Assembly: GCA_046594215.1 (NCBI GenBank)
Contig: JBKJPX010000007.1
Location: 1 to 64,000 of the forward strand
Source: Panacagrimonas sp046594215
Lineage (GTDB): Bacteria; Pseudomonadota; Gammaproteobacteria; Nevskiales; Nevskiaceae
Direction of reading: 5' to 3'
DNA: 64,000 nt
The position numbers and the translations under genes were made by a program. Under the pieces are notes generated by a model. It searched no databases, was not told where the DNA came from, and saw only the letters and a list, made by a program, of their open reading frames with translations. This document shows, one piece after another, positions 1 through 8,445 of the stretch (the stretch's first letter is position 1; each line of letters begins with the position of its first letter).

Positions 1-1
1 C

Positions 2-19
2 GTTGTTTGCTTCTAGATC
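2..19 (+). repeat. left terminal inverted repeat of the IS
   Basis: The first ten bases GTTGTTTGCT match 9 of 10 positions of the reverse complement of the right end at 1041-1056, and both ends carry GATC a few bases further in. The base at position 1 could also belong to the repeat. Confidence 0.5.
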
Positions 20-43
20 TGGGACGGATTGAGGGCAAGACCG

Positions 44-1003
44 ATGAAGCAAGTGACGCTGGGCAGTGGGTTCGAGAAATTCTCGCGGACGACCAAGCGG
101 GCGAAGTTTCTGGCGCAGATGGACGGGGTGATTCCTTGGTCTTCCCTATGTCAGGTGATCGAGCCGTACTACTTCACGGGTGAGGCTGGCGGTCGCAAGC
201 CGATGCCACTGGAGCAGATGCTGCGAATCTACTTTCTGCAGCAGTGGTTCAATCTTTCCGACCCGGGTGCCGAGGAAGCGTTGTACGACTCGGCCTCGAT
301 GCGCAGCTTTGCGGGCATCGACCTGGGTCTGGCACCGCCGCCGGACGAAACCACGATCTGCAAGTTCCGCCACTTGCTGGAGCGCAACACGCTGGGCAAG
401 CCGCTGTTTGAGCAGGTTCAGCACTACCTTCGAGACCAAGGCATCAAGGTGAGCACCGGCACCATCGTGGATGCCACGATCATCAGCGCGCCGAGTTCGA
501 CCAAGAACCAGCAACAGCAGCGGGACCCCGAGATGCACCAAACCAAGAAGGGCAACCAGTGGTTCTTCGGGATGAAGGCGCATGTGGGCGTCGACAGCCG
601 GACCAAGCTGATCCACTCGGTGGTGGCGACGGCAGCGAATGTGGCGGACAGCCGGGTGCTGCCGGAGCTGCTGCATGGCGAAGAGACGCGGGTATGGGGC
701 GACCAGGCATATCGGGGTCAGGGCGAGGCGATTCGCAGGGCCGCGCCCCAGGCTCGCGACTTCACCAACCGGCGCTATCGGTTCTTGGGCGTGCTCGATG
801 AAGCCGAGCGCTCACGTAACCGGACCAAGTCCAAGGTGCGAGCCAAGGTCGAACACGTCTTCGCCGTGATCAAACTGCGCTTTGGCTTCACCAAAGTGCG
901 CTATCGCGGGCTGGCGAAGAACCTGCACCGGCTGCAGGTCACCTGCGCGCTGAGCAATCTGTACATGATGCGCGGGCACTTGATGAAGCTTCAGCAGGCG
1001 TAA
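44..1003 (+). CDS. IS5-family DDE transposase
   Basis: The protein of 319 residues would cut and paste the insertion sequence. The N-terminus carries the IS5 transposase leader domain, with the FLQQWFNLSDPGAEEALYDS block. The catalytic RNase-H fold follows, with the VDATIISAP segment (first Asp), the GMKAHVGVD segment, the VWGDQAYRG segment (second Asp) and the C-terminal KVRAKVEHVFAVIKLRFGF block that carries the catalytic Glu, all typical of the IS5 group. I chose the ATG at 44 because MKQVTLGSGFEKF is a usual start for this family. An in-frame TTG at 29 is possible. The frame is intact from start to stop, so the copy may still be active. Confidence 0.9.
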   Translation: MKQVTLGSGFEKFSRTTKRAKFLAQMDGVIPWSSLCQVIEPYYFTGEAGGRKPMPLEQMLRIYFLQQWFNLSDPGAEEALYDSASMRSFAGIDLGLAPPPDETTICKFRHLLERNTLGKPLFEQVQHYLRDQGIKVSTGTIVDATIISAPSSTKNQQQQRDPEMHQTKKGNQWFFGMKAHVGVDSRTKLIHSVVATAANVADSRVLPELLHGEETRVWGDQAYRGQGEAIRRAAPQARDFTNRRYRFLGVLDEAERSRNRTKSKVRAKVEHVFAVIKLRFGFTKVRYRGLAKNLHRLQVTCALSNLYMMRGHLMKLQQA

Positions 1004-1040
1004 TCCGCCTGCGACACCGCGAAAGGGGCACCGAACCCCC

Positions 1041-1056
1041 GATCAGAGCAAGCAAC
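1041..1056 (-). repeat. right terminal inverted repeat of the IS
   Basis: Read on the minus strand this begins GTTGCTTGCTCTGATC and pairs imperfectly with the left end at 2-19. It lies 38 bp after the transposase stop codon, a normal distance for IS5-type elements. Confidence 0.5.
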
Positions 1057-1265
1057 AGCTCGCGATCAGGCCTCGGATCCTCAATCCATCAAACTCTCGT
1101 GCGTCAGAACACCAGCAAATCAGAGAATCCCTAAGCGGTTTCGCAACTCCTCCCTTTCCAGACGCTATGCTAAATTGTTCCACGTCGCAATCCGTCGACC
1201 TCGATGGTGGAGCGACGCGCAGCTGGCGCGTTCCGACGGTCGAGCGACTTTGGCGTCTTTCTCCA

Positions 1266-2561
1266 ATGAATGAACCTATCCGGATACTCGTAATTGGCTC
1301 TGGTGGGCGTGAGCATGCATTAGCTTGGAAATTGGCCGCTTCTTCACACGTGGAAACGGTTCTAGTGGCTCCCGGCAACCAAGGCACCGACCGTGAGCCC
1401 AAGTGTCGCAATGCCGAAGTCGCTGTCGACGATATCGCTGGCTTGATTGCACTAGCTACCGCCGAAGGCATAGACCTGACGGTCGTTGGGCCGGAGACTC
1501 CCCTGTCATTGGGCGTAGTCGACGCATTTCGCGCGGCAGGCTTGCGTATTTTCGGACCCAGCCGGGCTGCCGCCCGTCTGGAGAGTTCGAAGGCGTATGC
1601 AAAGGATTTCCTTCAGCGCCATCGAATTCCTACGGCTTCTTATGAGGTTTTTTCGGAGGCCGACGCAGCCGTCTCTTATCTGGACTCGTGCAGAGCGCCG
1701 ATCGTCATCAAGGCGGACGGCCTTGCGGCTGGAAAGGGGGTGGTCGTCGCGACTACCCTCGACGAAGCAAAGGCGGCGGTGCGAGACATGCTGTCGGGCA
1801 ATGCCTTAGGCGCAGCCGGCTCGCGCGTGGTAATCGAGGAGTTCTTAAACGGAGAAGAGGCCAGCTTCATCGTGGTAGCCAACGGAAGCCAGTATGTTCC
1901 GCTCGCGACCAGCCAGGACCACAAGCGCATACTGGATGGTGATCGGGGTCCGAATACCGGGGGAATGGGAGCGTATTCGCCCGCTCCGGTGGTCACCCCC
2001 CAGATCCATGCCCGCGTGTGTAAGGAGGTTATCGAGCCGACCTTGGCCGGGATGATCGCTGAGGGCAATCCGTTCACCGGGTTCTTGTACGCCGGCCTGA
2101 TGATTGACCGCTCGGGCGGCATCAAGGTGCTCGAGTTCAATACACGGATGGGTGATCCGGAAACGCAGCCGATTCTGTTCCGGATGGAGTCCGATCTGCT
2201 TGAGCTCCTGGACGCTGCTGTCGACTCCCGGCTGGATCAGGTGACCGTCCGGTGGAGCGATCAGCCCGCGCTCGGGGTCGTCATGGCCGCCGCGGGTTAT
2301 CCCGGGACGCTACGCCAGGGGGACGTGATCCATGGGCTGGACGCCGACTTGGGTAGCGCCAAGGTATTCCACGCGGGCACGGCCCAAGCGGAGGGACGCG
2401 TCGTGACCGCTGGAGGGCGCGTTCTGTGTGTGGTCGCCCGAGGCGAGGATGTCGCTGCCGCACAGCGCGCTGCTTACGCCGGAGTGCGCCAGATTACTTG
2501 GAGCGGCGTGCAATACCGGAAGGACATCGGCTACAGGGCCATCGGGCGAAAGCCGACCTGA
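1266..2561 (+). CDS. purD: phosphoribosylamine-glycine ligase
   Basis: This is GARS, which joins glycine to 5-phosphoribosylamine with ATP in step two of purine synthesis. The 431 residues match the usual length of about 430. The N-terminus MNEPIRILVIGSGGREHALAWKL is the diagnostic PurD start, and the ATP-grasp core follows (IKADGLAAGKGVVVA; LEFNTRMGDPETQPIL). The start at 1266 removes a 33-residue upstream extension that is unlike the family. No clear ribosome binding site is visible. purD often follows purH; here the IS lies upstream instead. The first half of the gene looks less GC-rich than the rest of the window by eye. It is convergent with rho. Confidence 0.93.
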   Translation: MNEPIRILVIGSGGREHALAWKLAASSHVETVLVAPGNQGTDREPKCRNAEVAVDDIAGLIALATAEGIDLTVVGPETPLSLGVVDAFRAAGLRIFGPSRAAARLESSKAYAKDFLQRHRIPTASYEVFSEADAAVSYLDSCRAPIVIKADGLAAGKGVVVATTLDEAKAAVRDMLSGNALGAAGSRVVIEEFLNGEEASFIVVANGSQYVPLATSQDHKRILDGDRGPNTGGMGAYSPAPVVTPQIHARVCKEVIEPTLAGMIAEGNPFTGFLYAGLMIDRSGGIKVLEFNTRMGDPETQPILFRMESDLLELLDAAVDSRLDQVTVRWSDQPALGVVMAAAGYPGTLRQGDVIHGLDADLGSAKVFHAGTAQAEGRVVTAGGRVLCVVARGEDVAAAQRAAYAGVRQITWSGVQYRKDIGYRAIGRKPT

Positions 2562-2746
2562 TCGGCGCAAGTCTGCGCAATTGCCCAAATTTCAGTAGGG
2601 CACGAGTTCATTGAGCGAGACGCTGGCGCGAGATCTCAATCGCTCGTCGGCTCTGTCCCTTTCACGGAACCATCGGGACCGGATTTTAGGCCCGCGTTAC
2701 CGGTGTGGTCGACCGGAGCGGGGTAGGCGCCCAAAGAAACACTGCG

Positions 2747-4357
2747 TCAGTTGCGCTTCATCGAGTCGAAGAAAGCCTCGTTTGTCTTGGTCACCTTCAT
2801 GCGATCCAACAGCAACTCCATCGCCGCGAGTTCGTCCATCTGGTGCAACAACTTGCGAAGGATCCAGACTTTCCCCAGATCTTTCTCGTTCATCATCAGC
2901 TCTTCCTTGCGCGTCCCGGAACGATTGATGTTGATAGCCGGGAAGATGCGCTTCTCTGCGATGCGACGCTCCAAGTGCACCTCCATGTTGCCGGTACCCT
3001 TGAACTCCTCGTAGATGACTTCGTCCATCTTCGAGCCAGTCTCGATCAGCGCCGTGGCGATGATCGTCAGCGAGCCGCCCTCCTCGATGTTTCGGGCCGC
3101 ACCGAAGAAGCGCTTGGGCTTCTGCAGGGCATTGGCGTCGACGCCGCCGGAGAGAACCTTGCCGGATGACGGCGCAACCGTGTTGTAGGCACGGGCAAGC
3201 CTAGTGAGCGAATCCAGCAGGATCACGACGTCACGCTTGTGCTCGACTAGGCGACGGGCCTTCTCGATCACCATCTCCGTGACTTGTACGTGGCGCGACG
3301 CAGGTTCATCGAAGGTGCTCGCAACGACTTCACCACGCACCGTGCGCTGCATGTCCGTGACTTCTTCCGGGCGCTCGTCGATCAACAGCACGATCAGGTA
3401 AACGTCGGGATAATTCGCGGCGATGGACTGCGCAATGTTCTGCAACATCATGGTCTTGCCGGCCTTTGGCGGTGAGACGATCAGACCGCGCTGCCCCTTG
3501 CCGAACGGTGCCACGATGTCGATGACGCGCGCCGTGATGTCTTCGGTCGTGCCATTGCCGCGTTCCATCTTGAACTGCTCGTCCGCGAACAGCGGCGTAA
3601 GGTTCTCGAAGCTGACCTTCTTCTTGCTGACCTCGGGCGACTCGTAGTTGATCGAGTCGACTTTGAGCAGCGAGAAGTAGCGCTCGTTGTCCTTCGGAGC
3701 GCGCACACGACCCGAGACGGTGTCGCCGGTACGCAGGGAAAAGCGACGGACCTGCGAAGGCGAGATGTAGACGTCGTCAGGGCCAGCGAGGTAGGAGCTG
3801 TCCGAGCCACGCAGGAAACCGTAGCCGTCCGGCATGGTCTCCAGCACGCCGTCGGCCATGATGTGCTCACCGCGGCGGGCCGCAGCTTTCAGCAGGTTGA
3901 ACACCAAGTCCTGCTTGCGGACGCGGGCGATGTTCTCGAGGCCCTGGGCTTCAGCCAGTTCGAGCAGCGCCGCGGCGCTCTGCCGTTTGATGTCCGGGAT
4001 GCGCAGAATCTTGGGCGGCTCGCCCGGCGCGCGAAATTCCTGTTGCTGCGGACGGGGCGGTGCCTGGCCGTTGGTGGGACCGCCACCGTCGTTGTCCTCC
4101 GGCAGTCCATCCAGCCCATTCGGCGACTGCGGAACCGTCAGCGAACCGTCCGGCGACTGCTGCGCAAGGGCCGCAGCCTGCTGTTGCGCAATCTCAGCTT
4201 CGAACTCCTCCTCGGTCATGTCGACCGGGAGTCCCTCGTGCTGGTTACCGCCGCCGTTCCCCTGACGCTGGTTGTTGTTACTACCGTTGTTGTTTCGGGG
4301 ACCGTTGTGACGACGACGGTGCTTCATCATGCGGGGGGGTTTAGGCGGTTGTGACAT
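2747..4357 (-). CDS. rho: transcription termination factor Rho with a long disordered N-terminus
   Basis: This is the hexameric RNA-dependent ATPase/translocase that ends transcription at Rho sites. It has 536 residues against about 420 in E. coli. The extra length is an N-terminal low-complexity tail (about residues 10-125) rich in Asn, Gln, Arg and Gly, then in Gln/Pro. The canonical part follows: a Rho_N helical domain (IPDIKRQSAAALLELAEAQGLE), a cold-shock RNA-binding domain (DGYGFLR) and the RecA-like ATPase with P-loop PPKAGKT near residue 295 and the VILLDSLTR Walker B. The start at 4357 overlaps the trxA stop by 17 bp. In-frame ATGs at 4330 and 4327 (MKHRRRHN) are equally possible, and none has a clear Shine-Dalgarno. 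The trxA-rho order is as in E. coli. Confidence 0.93.
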   Translation of the reverse strand: MSQPPKPPRMMKHRRRHNGPRNNNGSNNNQRQGNGGGNQHEGLPVDMTEEEFEAEIAQQQAAALAQQSPDGSLTVPQSPNGLDGLPEDNDGGGPTNGQAPPRPQQQEFRAPGEPPKILRIPDIKRQSAAALLELAEAQGLENIARVRKQDLVFNLLKAAARRGEHIMADGVLETMPDGYGFLRGSDSSYLAGPDDVYISPSQVRRFSLRTGDTVSGRVRAPKDNERYFSLLKVDSINYESPEVSKKKVSFENLTPLFADEQFKMERGNGTTEDITARVIDIVAPFGKGQRGLIVSPPKAGKTMMLQNIAQSIAANYPDVYLIVLLIDERPEEVTDMQRTVRGEVVASTFDEPASRHVQVTEMVIEKARRLVEHKRDVVILLDSLTRLARAYNTVAPSSGKVLSGGVDANALQKPKRFFGAARNIEEGGSLTIIATALIETGSKMDEVIYEEFKGTGNMEVHLERRIAEKRIFPAININRSGTRKEELMMNEKDLGKVWILRKLLHQMDELAAMELLLDRMKVTKTNEAFFDSMKRN

Positions 4358-4676
4358 GCGGAGTGACGAAAGCGGTCAACTGCGCCTTGTGTACGGCGCC
4401 GACCTGGGTGGCCGCTGCCTGTCCATCTTTGAACAGGATCAGCGTGGGGATTCCGCGGATGCCGAACTTGGGCGGCGTGCCCGGGTTCTCGTCCACGTTG
4501 AGTTTTACGACCTTCAGCTTTCCGACATTCTCGGCGGCGACCTGTTCCAGGATCGGCGCGATCATGCGGCAGGGCCCGCACCACTCGGCCCAGAAATCCA
4601 CCAAGACCGGCGTCCCGGACTTCAGGACGTCCTGTTCGAAGGACGCATCGGTGACAGCAGAGATGTGCTCGCTCAT
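4341..4676 (-). CDS. trxA: thioredoxin
   Basis: A cytoplasmic protein-disulfide reductase of 111 residues. The active site WAEWCGPCRM and the cis-Pro region GIRGIPTLILFKDGQ are clear, with a full-length thioredoxin fold. The ATG at 4676 (MSEHISAVTDASFEQDVL) matches the family start; the frame is open for 24 further codons upstream but that part is not thioredoxin-like. It is divergent from rhlB across a 271-bp spacer and overlaps the start of rho. The rhlB / trxA-rho arrangement is conserved in Gammaproteobacteria. Confidence 0.95.
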   Translation of the reverse strand: MSEHISAVTDASFEQDVLKSGTPVLVDFWAEWCGPCRMIAPILEQVAAENVGKLKVVKLNVDENPGTPPKFGIRGIPTLILFKDGQAAATQVGAVHKAQLTAFVTPHVTTA

Positions 4677-4947
4677 GGGGAATGCCTCGGTGTGCATGAA
4701 CGCGACGTAATGCGCGCGAGGAGAAGATGGGGCTGTGCCTGATCCCACTCAAGACCTGTCCTGAAATCGCGCGATGCGAACCACGCATCGGCGGGATCGG
4801 GCGGTTATGATGGACGCTTGCTGCGGGGGAACCGATCGGAGCGGGAGTGCCAAGCACCTGCTCTTCCGGCGCTCTCGATTCCCGAGGGTGTCTCTATTTG
4901 AGCGGATTCCCCGAGGGCTTGCAAGCGCCCCTCTTCGCGACGATTCC

Positions 4948-6231
4948 ATGCAAGCTGACCACTTATCCAATATTCGTTTCGACAGCCTTCCCTTGCACCC
5001 GGGACTGATCGACGCCGTCGCCAAGCGCGGTTTCGACCGCTGCACCCCCATTCAGGCCCAGACTTTGCCGCTCGCGCTCGAAGGGCGGGACCTTGCCGGT
5101 CAAGCGCAGACGGGGACGGGCAAGACCGCGGCGTTCCTGCTCGCCACCATGCATCGCCTGCTTACGAATCCGCGAACGGGGCCCGATGGCCAACCGCGTG
5201 CGTTCATGCTGGCGCCGACGCGCGAGCTCGCAGTGCAGATCTACGAGGACGCACTCCAGCTTTGCGGCGAAACCGGTCTGCGCATGGCGGTGTGTTTCGG
5301 CGGCACGGGGTATGAATCCCAGCGCGTGGCGATCCAGGCCGGCATCGACATCCTCATCGGCACGCCCGGTCGGCTGATCGACTACTACAAGCAGGATATC
5401 TATACCCTCAAGCACATCGAAGTGGTGGTGCTCGACGAGGCCGATCGCATGTTCGATCTGGGCTTCATCGCCGACATCCGCTACCTGCTGCGGCGCATGC
5501 CGCCGCCCAACGAGCGCCGCAACTACCTGTTCTCGGCGACGCTGTCGCAACGTGTTCTTGAGCTCGCCTACGAGCACATGAACGACCCCCAGAAGGTCAC
5601 GATCGAACCTGAACAGGTCACCGCTGAGCGCGTACGCCAGACGCTGATCCACGTGGCCAACGAGGACAAGCTCAAGGTGCTGGTCGGCCTGCTGCGACAC
5701 CACGACCCGCTACGCACGCTGATCTTCATCAATACCAAGCGCGGCGCCGAGGAAGTAGAGAACGCCCTGCGCGCCAACCATTTCGACGCCCACACGATCT
5801 CCGGCGACGTGCCGCAGACCAAGCGCCTGCGTCTCCTCGAGGACTTCAAGGACGGCAAGCTACCGATCTTGGTCGCCACCGACGTGGCCGCGCGCGGCCT
5901 TCACATCCCGGCGGTCAGCCACGTCATCAACTACGACCTGCCGCAGGACGCCGAGGACTACGTGCATCGCATCGGCCGCACCGCGCGTGCCGGCGAGTCT
6001 GGCGATGCCATCTCGCTGTGCTGCGAAACCTGGGTCTACTCGCTGCCCGACATCGAGCGCTACATCGGAATGCGGCTGCCCACGGAGACCTTTCCGTCTG
6101 AGTGGATGCCTGTGGACTGGGTCGAGCCGCCGCGTCTTCCGCGACGTCCGCGCACCGGTCCGCCGCGGCGTGGAGGCGGAAGTGGCGGTGGCGGTGGTCG
6201 TCCGGGTGGCGGCGGCAGACGCCGACACTGA
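4948..6231 (+). CDS. rhlB: DEAD-box ATP-dependent RNA helicase RhlB
   Basis: An RNA helicase which in enterobacteria works in the RNA degradosome. It has 427 residues. The start MQADHLSNIRFDSLPLHPGLIDAV aligns with the RhlB N-terminus. Helicase motifs run in order: Q motif (FDRCTPIQAQTLPL), motif I (AQTGTGKT), Ia (PTRELAVQ), Ib (TPGRL), DEAD (VLDEADRMFDLGF), SAT, and the helicase C block with VATDVAARGLHIP and HRIGRTARAG. The C-terminus is a Gly/Arg/Pro-rich tail of about 30 residues ending GGGGRRRH, a likely RNA-binding or partner-binding extension. Its place opposite trxA-rho supports RhlB over other DEAD-box paralogues. Confidence 0.93.
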   Translation: MQADHLSNIRFDSLPLHPGLIDAVAKRGFDRCTPIQAQTLPLALEGRDLAGQAQTGTGKTAAFLLATMHRLLTNPRTGPDGQPRAFMLAPTRELAVQIYEDALQLCGETGLRMAVCFGGTGYESQRVAIQAGIDILIGTPGRLIDYYKQDIYTLKHIEVVVLDEADRMFDLGFIADIRYLLRRMPPPNERRNYLFSATLSQRVLELAYEHMNDPQKVTIEPEQVTAERVRQTLIHVANEDKLKVLVGLLRHHDPLRTLIFINTKRGAEEVENALRANHFDAHTISGDVPQTKRLRLLEDFKDGKLPILVATDVAARGLHIPAVSHVINYDLPQDAEDYVHRIGRTARAGESGDAISLCCETWVYSLPDIERYIGMRLPTETFPSEWMPVDWVEPPRLPRRPRTGPPRRGGGSGGGGGRPGGGGRRRH

Positions 6232-6237
6232 TTCGGA

Positions 6238-6969
6238 ATGCGGCTGATCGAACCGGATTGGCCGCGTCACCCGCGGGTGTGTGCCTGCGTCACCACGCGT
6301 GACGGGGGTGCCAGTCCGTCGCCTTACGACTCCCTCAATCTCGCCATGCATGTCGGCGACGATCCGGCGAACGTTGCCGAAAACCGGCGGCGCCTGCGTT
6401 CGGCGGCGGCGCTGCGCCGCGAACCGGCCTGGCTCGAACAAATCCACGGAACGCGCGTCGTTCGAATCGGTGACGACGAGATCCTCGCCCCGCGGGCCGA
6501 CGCCGCGTGGACCGATCGTCCCGAAACTCCCTGCGTGATCATGAGCGCTGACTGCCTGCCGGTGCTGTTCGCCGCCAACGATGGCAGCTGCGTCGCCGCC
6601 GCCCACGCAGGCTGGCGAGGTTTGGGCGAGGGCGTGCTCGAACAAACGCTTTCGTCCTTGCCGGTTGCGCCGGCCGCTCTGAGCGCATGGATGGGGCCGG
6701 CCATCGGCCCGACCGCCTACGAAGTCGGAACGGAAGTGCTCGCGGCCTTCGAGAGCACGATGGTCCTGCCGGCGGGTGCCTTCACGCCCAAGGCGTCGGG
6801 GCGCTGGTGGTGCGACCTCTACGCGATTGCCCGTGCGCGGCTCGCTGCGGCGGGCGTCACGGCCGTCTACGGGGGCGATCGCTGCACCCTTTCGGAATCC
6901 GCGGACTTCTTTTCGCATCGCCGAGAGGGCAACTGCGGACGCATCGCCTCGCTGGTCTGGTTGAGCTGA
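6238..6969 (+). CDS. pgeF: peptidoglycan editing factor PgeF / YfiH-type multicopper polyphenol oxidase domain protein
   Basis: A 243-residue protein of the DUF152/Cu-oxidase_4 family. Family members are reported as purine nucleoside phosphorylase/adenosine deaminase-like enzymes or as editing factors that keep serine out of peptidoglycan stems. The diagnostic zinc/active-site blocks are visible: LEQIHGTRVV, the CVIMSADCLPVLF block with its Cys, and the VAAAHAGWRGL block with its His. It starts 6 bp after the rhlB stop, so the two are probably cotranscribed. Confidence 0.88.
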   Translation: MRLIEPDWPRHPRVCACVTTRDGGASPSPYDSLNLAMHVGDDPANVAENRRRLRSAAALRREPAWLEQIHGTRVVRIGDDEILAPRADAAWTDRPETPCVIMSADCLPVLFAANDGSCVAAAHAGWRGLGEGVLEQTLSSLPVAPAALSAWMGPAIGPTAYEVGTEVLAAFESTMVLPAGAFTPKASGRWWCDLYAIARARLAAAGVTAVYGGDRCTLSESADFFSHRREGNCGRIASLVWLS

Positions 6970-7292
6970 GATTCGCGGTCTCAATTCACGACAGCGTCCG
7001 TGGGCAAAAAGCGTTGCGCGGGTCAGGGTGCTCTGCTACAAGTCCGGCAGAGTCGGGCAACGCATGAAATGCCCGTACGACAACTAAAAAAGCCGCACGG
7101 GCGGCCCTCAGCGAGAGGTGGGAGCATGCGGGCAGGGAGCGAGGCTGGCCGGAGCGTGTGCGCCGTGTTCGGGCCTTCCCAATGTCCGATGCAAACATTC
7201 CTCTATCGCGACATCTGATTTCGAACCGGTTCGCGTCCCCTCGACCCACGAGGCCGCCGCGTGCACGGGAGCTGACGAGGGAGTACGGGTCC
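6970..7292. other. gene-free spacer between pgeF and the Ycf48-like gene
   Basis: 323 bp with no coding region I can support. It holds a small hairpin (CTCTGC / GCAGAG around 7030-7050) and a short stem with an A-run at 7086-7105 that would read as an intrinsic terminator on the minus strand. The end carries the ribosome-binding region of the next gene (GAGGGAG about 12 bases before the ATG at 7293). Promoter elements are not obvious. Confidence 0.5.
7086..7105 (-). terminator. possible weak minus-strand intrinsic terminator
   Basis: On the minus strand GCCGC, a four-base loop and GCGGC are followed by six T. The stem has only five pairs. No minus-strand gene is known to end here, so this may be chance or the end of an antisense transcript. 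Confidence 0.25.
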
Positions 7293-8399
7293 ATGATTGA
7301 AACGATGCGACGAGGAATCCAGGCACTCGCATGCGGCGCGGCGTTCGCGTTCGGCACGCTGGTGATCGCGCAGGACGAGGCCGCCACACAGCCGGCAGCC
7401 GAAGCCGCCCCCGCGGCCGAAGCACCGGCCGCCAGCGACGGCGGCGCGGCTGACCCAGCTCAGGCGGTCACGGACGCCGCTGCTGAAAAGCCCGAGGTCC
7501 CCGCCGCGCCCGTCAAGGCGCGACCGTCGGAAATGGCCCACCTGGCTGCCCACGCGCTGCTGCTCAGCGTGGCCAACACCGGCAAGCACCTCGTCGCCGT
7601 CGGCGATCGCGGCGACATCGTCGTGTCCAACGACGCGCTGAACTGGGCGCAGGTGGAAGTGCCCGTTCGCGCGACGCTCACGGCGGTGGAGTTTGCAGAC
7701 GAGAATAATGGCTGGGCGGTGGGACACGACGCCGTGATCCTGCACACCAAGGACGGCGGCAAGAGCTGGCAGTTGCAGAACTTTCAGCCGGAGCTCGAGA
7801 AGCCCTTCCTCGACGTGCTGTTCACCGACGGCAACAACGGCATGGCGATTGGCGCCTACGGCCTGTTCATGACCACCAGCGACGGCGGCGCCAGTTGGGC
7901 AGAGCTCGAAGCCGCGCCCATCCGCGAGGAGGAATTGCATCTCAACGCCATCACACGCCTGACCAACGGCCAGTTCTTCCTGGTGGGCGAGACCGGGATG
8001 ATGGGCGTGTCCGCCGACGGCAAGACCTGGGAACGCCTGACCTCGCCCTACGACGGCTCTCTATACGGCGCCGTGCCGCACGGCGAGAAAGGCGCGGTGA
8101 TCTTCGGCCTGCGAGGCAACGTCTATACCACCGACGACGTCCGCACCGGAACCTGGACCAAGATCGACGTGAAGACGGTGGCCTCCTTCTTCGGCGGCAC
8201 GCTGCTGCCCTCGGGCGACATCGCGATGGTGGGCTTGGCAGGCGAGGTCGCCATCCTGACGAAGAGCGGGCAGGTCAAGAACACCAAGGTGCAGGCGATG
8301 GCCGGCGTCACGGGCTCCGGCACGCTGTCGGGCGCGATTCCCTGGAAGGGCGGCGTGCTGGCGGTGGGCGAGCTGGGCGTGAGCCACGTGGGTCTCTGA
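7293..8399 (+). CDS. Ycf48/BNR-repeat beta-propeller periplasmic protein
   Basis: 368 residues with an N-terminal signal-like segment (ALACGAAFAFGTLVIAQ), an Ala/Pro/Glu-rich linker to about residue 75, then repeated blades of the Ycf48/BNR type: VGDRGDIVVSNDALNWAQV, AVGHDAVILHTKDGGKSWQ, IGAYGLFMTTSDGGASWAE and VGETGMMGVSADGKTWE. Ycf48 is known as a photosystem II assembly factor, but this fold is widespread in heterotrophs and the photosynthesis role should not be carried over. It is 46 bp upstream of the RND transporter in the same direction. The pair is probably an operon in which the propeller protein helps the transporter in the periplasm (inference). The start at 7293 is favoured by GAGGGAG upstream and by the signal peptide. 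Confidence 0.8.
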   Translation: MIETMRRGIQALACGAAFAFGTLVIAQDEAATQPAAEAAPAAEAPAASDGGAADPAQAVTDAAAEKPEVPAAPVKARPSEMAHLAAHALLLSVANTGKHLVAVGDRGDIVVSNDALNWAQVEVPVRATLTAVEFADENNGWAVGHDAVILHTKDGGKSWQLQNFQPELEKPFLDVLFTDGNNGMAIGAYGLFMTTSDGGASWAELEAAPIREEELHLNAITRLTNGQFFLVGETGMMGVSADGKTWERLTSPYDGSLYGAVPHGEKGAVIFGLRGNVYTTDDVRTGTWTKIDVKTVASFFGGTLLPSGDIAMVGLAGEVAILTKSGQVKNTKVQAMAGVTGSGTLSGAIPWKGGVLAVGELGVSHVGL

Positions 8400-8445
8400 T
8401 TCGCCCCGGGCGAATCGGCAAAACGAAGAATTCGAGGGAACGCAC

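Larger units (their letters stand above)
2..1056 (+). mobile_element. IS5-family insertion sequence
   Basis: This is an element of about 1.05 kb with one DDE transposase gene and imperfect terminal inverted repeats. The left end (2-19, beginning GTTGTTTGCT) matches the reverse complement of 1041-1056 (beginning GTTGCTTGCT), followed by GATC on both sides. The left end lies at the window edge, so the outer boundary and any target duplication cannot be seen. It sits about 210 bp upstream of purD in the same orientation, so it could have separated purD from former upstream partners or changed its promoter. Confidence 0.75.

Noticed and set aside
1043..1471. 142-codon minus-strand frame between the IS and purD
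   Set aside because: It overlaps the conserved purD N-terminus and has no features of its own.
7365..8399. Photosystem II assembly role for the Ycf48-like protein
   Set aside because: No photosynthesis genes in the window and the gene is tied to an RND transporter; only the fold is shared.
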